A stretch of 64,000 bases of DNA, taken from assembly GCA_949752735.1 (NCBI GenBank), contig OX457052.1, positions 32,307,483-32,371,482 of the forward strand, in the 5' to 3' direction. Source of the DNA: Lumbricus terrestris. Taxonomy: Eukaryota; Annelida; Clitellata; Crassiclitellata; Lumbricidae. The translations under genes and the position numbers were made by a program. Under the pieces are notes generated by a model, which was not told the origin of the DNA, ran no database searches, and saw nothing but the letters and a program-made list of their open reading frames with translations. Positions within the stretch are counted from its first letter, which is position 1. Every line of letters starts with the position of its first letter. Shown here piece by piece: positions 42,397 through 55,200 of this stretch.

Positions 42397-43228
42397 TTAA
42401 TATTCTGTCTGTGAATCTAAAAAAATTAGTTGTTTAAAATCCTGCTAGAACTGCGTGAATGACCGCACAATATCGTATTTTGATTCAATCACATCGCATC
42501 ACAATTATCAATATCTCATTTTGGGATGTTTAGTTCTTTGTATTCATATATCCAGACTAGTGTTATCAAACGTTCTAGCGACTGTGTGGACCTTTGGGAT
42601 GATAGCTGGAATCTAGTGATGGAACCATTATTCTATGGACCCCACATGCCTAGCAGGAATATTAATTCCCTAGACCAGTAACTTGGAAATGCAAACCACT
42701 ATTCCATTCTTTATCACGAGACACGGATGCCATCGACCCCTTGGCATTGAAAACCATGTATTCGACACAACTGATCCCATGCGTGGAGTTTTAATTACCA
42801 GAAAACACCCACGAACTTGAAGCTTTATATCATAGGCTAAATTTGAAGCTTCTAAAGCGCCACCCGAAAGTGTTGTCACGCAGAAAGATATTTTTCTATG
42901 TCTTAAATATAGGCTAGGCCAAATTGCCACATCATAAGAGTGATGAAAACTGATAAGTGCACGGATAGCCTAAGTAAAACTATATCTAAACTTTAACTGG
43001 GAGTAAAAGTAAAATTATTTGAGAACTAGAAGTAGAAGTAGAAGTAGAAGTAAAATTGCTTCAGGCAGAAGTGAAGAAGAGCTAGAAGTAAAATTATTTG
43101 ATAACTAGAAGTAGAATAACGTAAAATAACGCACCACTGTAATACCATAATAATAATAAGTAACATAACGTCAACAGATATGAATAAGAACTAGAAGTAA
43201 AATTAATCTAAGAACTAAAATATCACTT
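42397..43228. other. Intergenic end of unit 2 and AGAAGTA-rich junction
   Basis: Non-coding sequence matching 24210-25042 in unit 1. The final 240 bases are rich in agaagta words and abut the 3' end of gene 3. Nothing else is recognised. Confidence 0.6.
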
Positions 43229-43247
43229 GTCGGAACTATAATTATTG

Positions 43248-46200
43248 TCAAAGTTTTCCTCTCTGCATAATATGTTCTTCTCGCATTTTTCTGCGTAGTA
43301 TCTTTCCGCTTGCAGACTTCGGAATTGCAGTGACGAACTTTATTCCACCGCGCAATCTTTTGTATGGAGCAACTCTGTCTGCAATTATATTGAGAAAGCA
43401 GTTTAGTGGTTACGAAAATGCTTCAATACTCGGTCGACCTATCAGCTTTCGTCTCGGTATGTTTTGTCCAAGTGACGGTTATAATAATTATCGGAATGAG
43501 AACCTGTCGCAATTTAGAGTGGACCACGGGGAACAAGCGCTGCGCCAAAAGGAGCCCGCTCCAAAGCGAGTGGCCAACCACCGAGAAGGCCCGATATATG
43601 AGTGTCTGACTCCTATAAATATGGGGTCGACTGATTATAGGTTTCTGATTATTTAATTATCTAATTGCTATAAGCATATGAATAACCATTAAAAATGAGC
43701 ATTTGGAGTATTTTAAAGTATAGATTAGATATAACGATCATTTGAGTTGTGACAATTTTTGAGCGCCCTGAGAAAAGACTGAAGTCACAGGGTCACATTA
43801 TGCTGACTTGTAATGTCATTACCTGACACAAATAGCTGTAATGTGAGTTCTGTGACCTTCGCCTGTGGTCGAAGAACAACGTGGGCTGACGGAAGTTCAC
43901 CTGCTTGCAAGTCAGGCAGAGCGAAAACGCCAACATCAAGTACCTGAGGGTGCGACATCAGCACCCCCTCTAACTCAGCTGGTGCAACCTAAGAAGCAAA
44001 ATATAAACACACGTTTTAAAGGATATCAGGGTAAGAATGTGTCCTAAAAGCGGTGCTACAATTAAGACCTCAACCTGTCCTAAAAGCGGTGCTACAATTA
44101 AGACCTCAACCTGTCCTAAAAGCGGTGCTACAATTAAGACCTCAACCTGTCAGCGTCGTGCTTTCTAAGTTGTAGGCTATATCCATCTATATGGAACAGC
44201 CTCACGTTGGAGACACTGTTGTTGTACATAGAATTGACCAATCATCGTTTTCCTGGCTCCTTATGACCTATTTGTATTACCGTGGTTGAACTGGGAGCGC
44301 CTCAAAGTGGGCTTCTTCAAGAAGCTGTATACTATAGAAATTCTATAAACGAACGAATTAATGAATCGTATAATTATTAAGAGCAACTCTTAAATTCTCC
44401 CATTTACCCATTTGTTAATTGCGTTGAAGTAGGTCAAGCCTATTACTACAGGAAACTCGACTTAATTTTTTACGTATCTGAAATTGAATATTAATGACGT
44501 CAGGACAAACCTGATAAGCGTTATACTTGATGAGTTCCTTTAATCTATCAACAACGAAGAAGTAACCGTCCTCGTCGTAATACCCGATATCACCTATTAT
44601 CGAACACGAAAATCCATTACCCAATTATCCATTATCATGATTATTATGGTTATTAACTAACATTATCTTGCATTCGTATAATCCCAAGCGGAATCTAGAG
44701 AGCTCTCTTCGACGAAGTGCAAACGATCTAGTTCTCTCGGAGGCTGACATTCGAGTGCGAAGAACGTGTCTTTTTCGAATCCTATGTTCTGATTATTCTT
44801 GTCTTTGAATTTACATGTTTAATAATATTTGTTTATGAGTTAGGCCTATGTCGTTTGTAACCCAAAATGCGGTCTTATGCAGAGAATTAAAGAGAATACT
44901 TACTTACTTACTTACATATGATTATTTTCTATCATAAGGCGGAAAATAGTAAGCAACTTAGTAAGTAACATAGTCCATGTTAACATTGCGTAATTTGTGG
45001 CTATTAGCCTAATAAGCCATAATCTATGGATAATTAGCTTATACATTGCCTATTTTCCGCGCTTAATTATGACATTTTGTAAGGCATTTAGTTTTTCTTT
45101 AATTACATTCAACAGTCGTCTAGTTATCTTATCGCATTCAACCGTCATCTAGTTACCTAATAAGTGGTAACTAGGGCTACCGCTAACGTTGTCACCTCTA
45201 ATACCTCGCTGTTATTCAATAAAACTCAAATCAATTCAATTCGCCTTTATTGCAACAAAATAGGCCTACACAAAATGACAGCAAAAGTAAAAAATATTCA
45301 AAGAATGCAGACCTGCAAGGATTTGAATTGAAATCAAAGAGAAGTAGAAGGCTACCTATATAGTGAAGAAACGGCGTTATTTCATCTTATACATCTACAG
45401 TGTGTGAACTACTTATCTGATATAAAGGTCAACCTGTGTGAAGCCATCCGTCCTTGTCGATTAGAGCAGCGGTTGCTTCGGGATTGTCCTTGTAGCCTGG
45501 ACAGTTCGTTGCCCCTCTTATGCAGATCTCCCCACGTTGACTATGACCAAGTGAAGTTCCGGTGTCAATATCTGCAACCTAATAGAAACTGTATTGTTTG
45601 AAACGCGTTTGGTGATTCCACATTTGGATAATTGCTACTACAGTCAAGTAATCAACCTTAAGAATCCGTAGGTTTACTGAGGCTCCGTTAGGCTAGTCGT
45701 GGATTCAAATATAACCTTGCCTATCCAAGATGAACGCGGTGATATTATGAAAAATATCTATGTATACCTTCAAGTACATAATAATTTATTACAATCTGTC
45801 TTTCTCGGCTCATTCAAACTGTCAAAGTCAGAAGCAGCTAGTAGCCTAGGCTATTTTAACAATGATTGTCTTAGAAAAATATACTCCTTCGAACCTCCAA
45901 CCCTTCGGCTGAAAGGCAACGAAAATACCTACTACACCACCACGCCCCAAATTCCTTTGAGAATATTCCAACATTCCCCCTCCCCCAAATTCCCCAATTA
46001 CTTTCATCCGGACATTAATCAACGGCACTCCGACCGATCCTGGCTTGTAGACTTTCCTTCCACCGGCAGATGGCACAGCACAGCACGGTCCAAACGTTTC
46101 GGTCAAACCATAACCTGAAAGCAAACAATGATTTGTATTGCGGATAATTATAATATAACCTTCCCGAATATCAATTAAGCAGATTACCAATAATTATTTA

Positions 46201-49200
46201 GACGCGCAACAACTTTTAGACTGGTGTGTGGAAGGCTGAAACGGTGTCACGACAACTCGTCTACCGACAACTCGTCTAACGACAAGTGGTCTCCGGACAA
46301 TTCGTCTACGACAACTGGTCTACAGACAACTGATCCAGCGCTTGAGAAATGGAAGCTGGATGAAAGTTTTTACAGGTGAAATGGAGGTTGGATTGATGAA
46401 AAATCGCAAGAGAAATGGAATCTGGATGATGGCTCTTTTACAGGTGAAATAGAATCTGGATTGACGAAAATAACGTATTAGAAATAAAAGCTGGATGAAG
46501 GTATTTTTAGATCTGAAATAGAAGCTGGATGCATGTCGAAATACATTAATAAAATCATCGATCCAGCTTCCATTTAAGCTAAAAAATCATTTTCATAAAT
46601 CCAGCTTCTATTTCATCAATACTATTCGTCTGTAGACCAGTTGTCGTTAGACCAATTGTCCGGTAGACGAGTTGTCGGTAGACCAGTTGTCGTGGAACCG
46701 GCTGAAACGCCATTGTTGCAACAAATTGTCGTAACACATAATATGAAATGCAGTAGCCTGGGTATGCAGGACAAAATATGACCACCGTTTTTATGGTATA
46801 TATCGAATGTTCTGCCACAAAAGTGGTGCCAATGTAGGCAGTTTTCGAATAGTGTCGGACCCAAGTCTCGATGAATGAGGAGGTGACCACTGACAAGTGA
46901 CAAGTCTTAGGTACAATAATAGGTAACCTGTCTCAGTTTGTTTAAACTAGTTACCCCCATTCGCTAATTTCATTGGAAAGTGTTTTTGTACATCGGTTTG
47001 GCCCATTCATTACAAACATATATCGAACATCAATGTCATAGGTCTAATACATTTGTGTCAATCGTTCATCAAGACCAGTGCGGGTCACAAAATAACTTTT
47101 TGTCGATGCCGCGGGCCGCACCGATAATCATAAATTCAAGAGCAACGATTGGAAGTTATTAAGAATAATATTATTACCTGTATCCATGGGCGCCCTCACA
47201 CAGGGGCAAGAGGCGGCACTTGCCCTCCCCAAGCGAATCGATTTGCTATTTTTAACTATTACTCTTGGTAAAAAAATTCCCACTGAAGCGCTAGTGTTAC
47301 TAATTGAACACATCGTAAAACTGAGAAATTGAAATTTTTAAAACCTCTGTAAAAATAATCGTCTTCTTAATTTCCTGATTTGCTTTTTCAAGTTTTTTTG
47401 AAAAAAATTGACCTTGACCATCGTGCTTGCCCCTCCTGCTAAATTTCTGCGGGGCCTATGCCTGCATGAAAATTTACTATTTTTGCATAATATGGAATAA
47501 TTTGAATGAATGCGTCATTGAAACTGATTTGTAGGATCACGCGCTGCTAAGTTTAAACTGATGGCTTTCCAGGTATTTAGAGAATTGAATTAACAATATG
47601 ATTACAACAGTATGGTTTGATTATTTAATTAATCAAGATGCTCAAGCTGTCCTCCTCCTGCTTGTACGCAAGCCTGGAGGCGCTGGCGCCATTGGGCAAC
47701 AGTATCGTCGATTATCTTCTGGTCCAGGCCATCCCACACTTCCAACAAGCGTTGCTTCATATCGTTTATCATGGATTGGTGTCTGGAAGACTCTGTCTTG
47801 CATCACGCTCCACACTTTTAACCGACAGGATTCAAATCTGGGTTGTTCGGAGGCCATAATGTGGGAGAAACGAAGACTGGAGTCTCTCTTGTCAGCATTT
47901 CGATGGTTTCCTTGGCTCTGTGGGCTGGGGCAATGCCCAGTTGAAAAAGAAAGCAGCCTTCTGGGGCTAGATTTCTGATTACAGGCAGAAGACGTCGTGA
48001 CAACAGAGCGTTACGATAATAGACTCCGTTAATTTTACTCTAAGATCACTGAAGACCAAAATAATGGGCACGATCAAGCGTCGAAACCACACCAAACACC
48101 CTAGCAGACTTGGTGAAAACTTAAATTTCAGAGGATGAAGCTAAAAAATTCATATCTTTCTATTAAGACTGTTTCATTTTAAAACTCTTATGCTTGGCCA
48201 AGATATGGGCAAAAAACCGTAGGGGCTACTTTTGTATGGCCCATCCTGTATAATATATAATGTACTGTTACATATGAAGGTGAACCCACACTGGCGAAAG
48301 ATCAGTCCGGGAAACCTTTCCTGAAGCAGATCTTCGAGGATGGAGGACAACGGAGCAGCGCCGCAGAGGATGACCTTGAGATGTCTCAGATCAAAATCAT
48401 CCACGTCGGGACTTTTGGCCAACAAGCTGGCCACTGGAGGAACAAGGAAGACCTTTTGCAACTGAAAGAACGACAATTCATTGTTCTGAATTATTATCAA
48501 AGCATATTAGTGTAAGGGCCAAAGCACACAGGGAAAGTCATTTTGGTCTGAGTTTAGATCTCTTCGGTGGAGCCGCTATATAAATACTCGGAATGAGTGA
48601 GTTAATGAATGAGTTAAGAAAGTCTATAATTGAACAATGAGCATGCAGTAGGACTACGGCATCATTGCATTGGTCCATCCCTGCGCCTTTTTTCTCGAGG
48701 TTGAGCGCACTGGGAGCGTGTAGTGATATCTTTGGTCCCACCCATACATTCTTAGCCTGATATCTATACAGGGTGGGTCATAAAAAAGTAACCCCTAAGT
48801 TTTTTTGCCCATATCTTGGCCAGAGGTAAGAATTTCGAAATGAAAGTTTAGAGGCTTGAAGACAATTCATATCTACACATGATGGCCAGGTTTCATCAAA
48901 ATATTTCAAACGGAACAAAAGTTATATCACTTTTAGTAAGGCTACCCCACGTTTTTTGACGATTCAAAAACGAAACGCAATTTTTTAAAAGGTTTTTTGC
49001 TAATATTATGGCCAGATGTAAGAATTTGAAAATCAATCTTTACAGTTTTAAAGACAATTTATATGCACACATGGAGTCCAGATTTCATCAAGATATTTCA
49101 AACAGAACAAAAGTTATATCACTTTTAGTGACGCCACCCACCGTTTTTTTGACGATTCAAAAACGAAACGCAACAAAAAGTACCAAAAACACGATTTTAT

Positions 49201-52200
49201 TCAGTCTCATCTCAAATAACTGTTGTCAAATGAACTTGGTAGTGCTTCACAACTTGTGTTCAATGTGCCCACCACCAGTGCCAAAATTTCTTTTGAGTCT
49301 CTTTGCAAAGTTCGTGATGGTCCTATTGATTAACCTGACAGATTCCTTATTTACCAATTTGATTGTCATCTTGCTAAGTGACTTCTCAGCGACGTGTAGC
49401 TACGCTGGTACGCTGTTTCTTTTTTGAATAGTAATAATAATCATCTGGCAAAAATCAAGGCTATTTGATAACAAATATTTGAGATGAGACTTAATAAAAT
49501 TGTGTTTTGGTTAATTTTTGTTAATTTTTGTTACGTTACCCTACTGAAACGCCAAAAACCGGTGGTGGCCTCACTGTAAGTGGTATAACTTTTGTTCTGT
49601 CTGAAATAGTTTGGTGAAATCTGGCCATCGTGTGTAGATATGAATTGTCTTTAAGCCTGTAAAATTTCATTTCGATATTTTTTTACTTCGGACCAAGATA
49701 TTGGCCAGAATAATTAAATTGCTTTTTTGCAACTTTTTGTTGCGTTGCGTTTTTGAATCATCAAAATAGGTAGGTGGTCTCACTAAAAGTGATATACCTT
49801 TTGTTCTGTTTAAAATATTTTGATGAAATTCGGCCATCATGTGTAAATATGAATTGTCTTTATGCCTCTAAAATTTCATTTAGAAATTCTTACTTCTGGC
49901 CAAGATATGGGCAAAAAACCTTAGGGGGTTACTTTTTATGGCCCACCCTGTATATATATATTATTGATTAGTATTTGCACATGTTAAGTTAGGGAGAGGC
50001 CTTAGTTAATGATTAGTTAATAATAATTTGAGGGAGAATTATTACATTGTTCTGTTTAATTAATCGACCAGTGCTATGACTTGTAGTAGGGGTAAAAGTA
50101 TATTTAAGTCAGCGGAAAGCTCATTGCGGAATATGGCAACGAAGAGCTATGAAAAAAGTCGTCTGCTAGACATGCGCACTAGAGAGGGCCGGATCGAGAG
50201 GGACGAAGAAAATGGACGTCTAAAGAGGACTGTTGTGGTTTGGCGATAGGTATACGCCTACGCCTATTCGCTGGATGTTGTTGGACGATATTCGTGACAT
50301 TTGAACGACCGGACGATAAAGCAACGGTAGTTAATGTCCTAAAGTGGGGACAATTCAGGAAGTTCGCAAAGACGATTAATATAGCAAGACGAGACGATCG
50401 TAATAGTGCATTACTAACCTGTAATTTGCGTTGAAATTCAACCTTCGTTGAATTTCGAAAATCTACAGCGTTACTTAGAACTCGCAACATTGAGAAGTCA
50501 CAATTAAAACTACGAAAGTTACGTCGAACGGTAATTGGACGGTAAATTCGATAAGGAACAAGTAATGTTCAATTCGCAGACAGCTACATCCAAGAATTAC
50601 TAGGCCTACATACAAGCAGAAAAGCACGGTGACAAATATCTACGAAGGAACTGAAAAGAATCATCTACATTCTACAACCCTTGGTAGCAGCGCCTGGGAA
50701 GTAGACGAGAAGCATCTGCCGGTGGCGAGCTACAGTTTCAGCCAAAGACTTCAACACGAGAGGGTAGATATAATAATTATATCCCTCAAAATTACTTTAA
50801 TCAGTACTGGTCTAGGTAGGCCTATTTAAAAGATAGGTATGTATCTAATCTGACATTTCCACCACCCCTTAGAAGAAGGATTCATTTACTGTACATGCTT
50901 ATAGGCTATATTAATATTCATTATTCTAATATTATTTTTATATTAACACTCGAGTGTCCAAGGTATTTTTTGGTACACGAAGGCCCAAGGGGGGGTCCGC
51001 GCGGACCCCAGCGTTTTCATGGTAATATCTTGAGAAGGAATTGGAATATCGTTACAGAATTTAGTTCTATGTATTCCCAGATGAATTTGCAATCGATTGA
51101 TGTATCTTACACCACAATAACACCACCTGGTGTAAAATAATAGTGTAAAATCTCTTGATACACATTTTATGCTTGCTTGCGTCATTTACCGAAGGAAGTC
51201 CATCGTTTTCATGCTAAAATCTTGAGAAGGGGTTGGAATATCATAACAGAATTTAGTTCTATGTAATCCAAAATGAATTTTCAGTCGACTGATGTATCTT
51301 ATATCACAATAGCACCACCTGGTGCAAAATAATAGTGTAAAAAGCTCATGATACACAGTATAATGCTTGTTTGCGTCATTTACCGAAGGAATAGCAGCAA
51401 ATCTTGCGGTACCCTTAGTATACGATGTGGTTGTGGGGTACAGTTTTGGACAATACTCACGCAAAATATACCATTCGATGCCCAAATGGTTGCTCTAGGA
51501 ATACCTAAAAGCATTTTTGCATATCTATAGCCGTTAAAAAGTTATCCTGAAAAAACGGGCCTGGGGTCCGGTCGGACCCCCCTTGGGCACTCGAGGGTTA
51601 AACCAATGACTTGTTGATTTGATGACATAAATTATAGGGCAGCAACCTACACTGTAACGAATAGAAAGACAATATGCAAATGGGTAACATGATTTCATCT
51701 TTGAAATCTGGGAAGCGTCACCACTAAACTATTGAGCCGTAGTATAATCATGTTATCCATTTGCATATAATTGTCTTTCTATTCGTTACAGAGCGCTTCA
51801 GAAAGGCTCTTGCTGCGAGAAGCGCTTGATAAAATTAATGGTCGGATACAATAATGCTATTGTGACTAACTAATATCTTGGCTCAGTTTAGCTACATTAT
51901 CTAACCTTCCATTAGGTTAATTACCTCATGCTTTTCTTGCCTTTACTTACCACTTTTCCGTACCATAACGTGCTTTATTATATTGTATTGTGTCTGAAAC
52001 TTATGAAACGCTTCTCGCAGCAAAGGCCCTTCAGAAGCGCTCCCTAGGCATGCAACCCCGAGAGAAGAGGCAGGTTTTCAGACGAGAGAAAGATGACGAA
52101 AGACTTCCAGACATAATGGCAGAACGAACTGATGGAGGAAGTCCATTCCATAGGAAAGTTGAAGTCCTTTCCATAGGGAGGGGCCACTGCAGGGGGTCAA

Positions 52201-55200
52201 GCCTTGGCCTATACATAATATAAAAAAAAACTACCATTAGGCCTACTTGTATCATCCCACCCGAACTTCCATTCCATACTATCCTTACAATTTTCATCAT
52301 TAACTTAAAGTGCCTTACCATTACTTCGGTTTTGTCAATTTATTTACCCTGTTTTCACAATGTAGCGAGATTGTTTTAAGTTCGAGCGAATAGCTACACA
52401 ATACTGTCGATAACCTTGTAGTCTTGAAGACACTTGAGAAAGACGCGAAAATCGAATTGTGGCAGTAGGAGTGTGCTGTAGCCCAAAGTCAAACCACATA
52501 TTGTCCAAACGAACCCAGAAGCGTGTGACAGAGGAGAAAAGACCAACTGCTGAGGATAGATGGAGTCTGTTTCTGGATGTCTTCAAAAAAATAACCCATG
52601 GCACTGTTCATCATGATAAACTGAAACGCTTCACATATAGGCCTCTTCAAAGACGCTACATAACAAATAATAATGATAAATGTTTGCGAACTTGATAGCA
52701 AATTGAATGCGGCAACATGGGTATAATTATTGAACCTGCAGTATCTGTAAGCATCCTAGAAGTAGCTTGCCACCGACGATGCTATAAAAATTGTCTTAAT
52801 TGCAATTACAATTACTGTAGCGATGTCCATTCTATTCAATTTATATTTCTTAATGTGACATGCACCGGAAGAAAATGTCTCGTTATGTAGGTCTGAGCTG
52901 TGTCAAACAGTATAATGCACAGTACAGGAATCTATTGATTAATTATTAACCAACCTAAATTGGCCACTTTGTGGGGCGCGGTGGTATGTTCGTTGCCTTG
53001 CAGCCGGAGGGTTGCAGGTTCGAATTCACCCCAAGTCTCTGGGTATGGACCGTGGGCAAGTCCTTCACTCGCAATTTCTCAGCGCTTCGGAGTGAAACTC
53101 CGATGCAGTGTCCGCGCTGTAGTCGAGAGCGCCTCTGTGTAGGGAGATTGAAGGGCGCTGTAACAATTACGCATACAGGCATGAAGTGCCAGCATCTTTC
53201 AGGTAATGTGTTTGATGGTTTGATGGCAGGCTAGTAGTTATTTTATGTCAAAACGACTGTTGTAAATTCACAAAATAATGCGACTCTTCCTGTATCTGTA
53301 GTAGACTACGATGTCATTAGAATTTGATAAATGCGTTAATTTTCAATATCAGATATTGTTAAACATAGTGGAATATCTTAACATGTCTAACTGACCTCAT
53401 GAGAATAAAAATCGCGTGCAGATTATAGTGAGTAAGTAAGACAGCTTTCTGTGGTCCGGTTGTCCCACTGGAAGACATGATCAGCGCTGTATCATCTGGT
53501 TTCACATTCAGCTGCTCAAATGTTGGTAACTCTGGGAGTTGATCCGTAATCTCGAACAGAGACTCGAGATCGACGCAGTTCTTGAATCCACCACCCTTGA
53601 CGATAATCTACAAGAAGTGATCTGAGCTGTGCGTACTTGTGCATAAGACGTCTGAAAACAGTAGAGTGCTATCATAGTTGATTTAGACTATTCATAGACT
53701 CGAAGGCCTATCTATTTTATTACATTGCCTATTCTAGCATATCTTCCTTGTCATTGCCGTATCTATCTAACCATGCTTATTTGGAATTTGCTCACCATAA
53801 TATATTATCTTGTCTTGCACTAATTTGCATTACCTCTCTGACCCCTTCTCAGGTTTACTCTAACATCGTATAAATCATTTCTTCACCGTTTTCTGATCTC
53901 ATTTGATTTACCATAATTTACGCTAGTTTTACCCTATGCATTAAGGCAATGAATGCTAATCAATAGTCGGCTACTAATAACCGAACGTCTGACGAGTTTT
54001 CAAATGTAGGTCTATCTAAATATGAAATTTGATATTAATATCTTTTTATCAGGAAACTATTCTGCGTCTACCACATCCATGCACCATGACTATTCTCACC
54101 TTGCAAGGAATTTCTCCTATGATTTCCAAGGCGATGGGTGCTGTTTCTCGTGTCGTATACAGCACCGTTGCTCTGTAGTTGAGTAACAGATGCTTCAATT
54201 CACCTGCAGTCTCACAAAATTGCGCACGTGGTCAAGTTCATTTATTAGCGCAATTCCCACATAAATTCCAATGGAATGTCATAAATTTATTCACTTTTAG
54301 TTTCCTCTTAATTCTGAAAGTTAATTTAGAAAGATAAGTGACATTTGGAAGATATTGAGACTAATATGCACATAGGCCAAACATTTTAATTAAACAATTA
54401 ATCAAAATTTAAGGACTTCGATGAAAATACACCATTTTCCTGCCAAAAATAGCCGATGACTTTTTTTGTCTAGCCTACTCTTTGTCTCTATCTTAGCAGA
54501 ATTTACCAATACACTACATGTATATCCTAACTCTACAGTACGATTCTCAAAATTTACGATGCCATTTATGAATATTTCTAAAATCTGGGGTATGAGCTTA
54601 AATGAGTTTGCGGAGGGGACGGTTCCGACCACAAACATTGGGGGACCGTACTGCTGCCCCCAAAAATCTTCACACATGCATCCAATCAGATTCATAGGAA
54701 AATAAGAAATATCACCGAGGCATGATAATCCGCCGACCTGCTCTTGAGAGGCAATCGAGTCCAGCTATCACTGCTCCAATGCGTAGAGCAGCTGCCGACA
54801 CAATGAGCCATTCGATGGAATTCGGAGAGAATATGCCAATGACGTCACCGGTCCTGCATCCAATTCTCAGCAGGTGTCGCGCCACGTTTTCGGATTTTCG
54901 CTGTAGTTGTTCATAGGTAATGCTCTGACCCGATGGCACATCTACCTGTTGATTTAAAAAACGATATCGTTAGTGGATTTGGTTCTATACTGTACGAAGA
55001 CTTATGTGTTACTTCAGTCACTCACTAAAGTTTACTGATTAAAATTTAAACAAATTACTTGATGAAGATCTACTATAACAATATTATTAAGCCTAATCGT
55101 TTTACAATTTCCAAATAATGAAACGTCATCATCATCATTCGTCGCCTACTCCATCAATGGGAGCGTTGCACAATGAGTTTACCAAATTTCTCCAGCGTGT

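Larger units (their letters stand above)
25043..43228. repeat. Tandem duplication unit 2 (contains gene 2)
   Basis: An 18,186-bp unit in the same orientation as units 1 and 3. It is bounded by gtcggaac at 25043 and at 43229. Unit 2 shares some insertions only with unit 1 and others only with unit 3 (see findings), so it appears mosaic. Confidence 0.85.

Noticed and set aside
52415..52580. Apparent frameshift and stop at the start of exon 5 in genes 1 and 3
   Set aside because: If exon 5 is started at the upstream tttcag, the frame breaks after MMNS. Using the AG after the poly-T tract (tttttttgaag in gene 3, ttttttgaag in gene 1, ttttttttaag in gene 2) gives the right phase in all three genes and a continuous [19 protein letters not shown] sequence, so there is no lesion.
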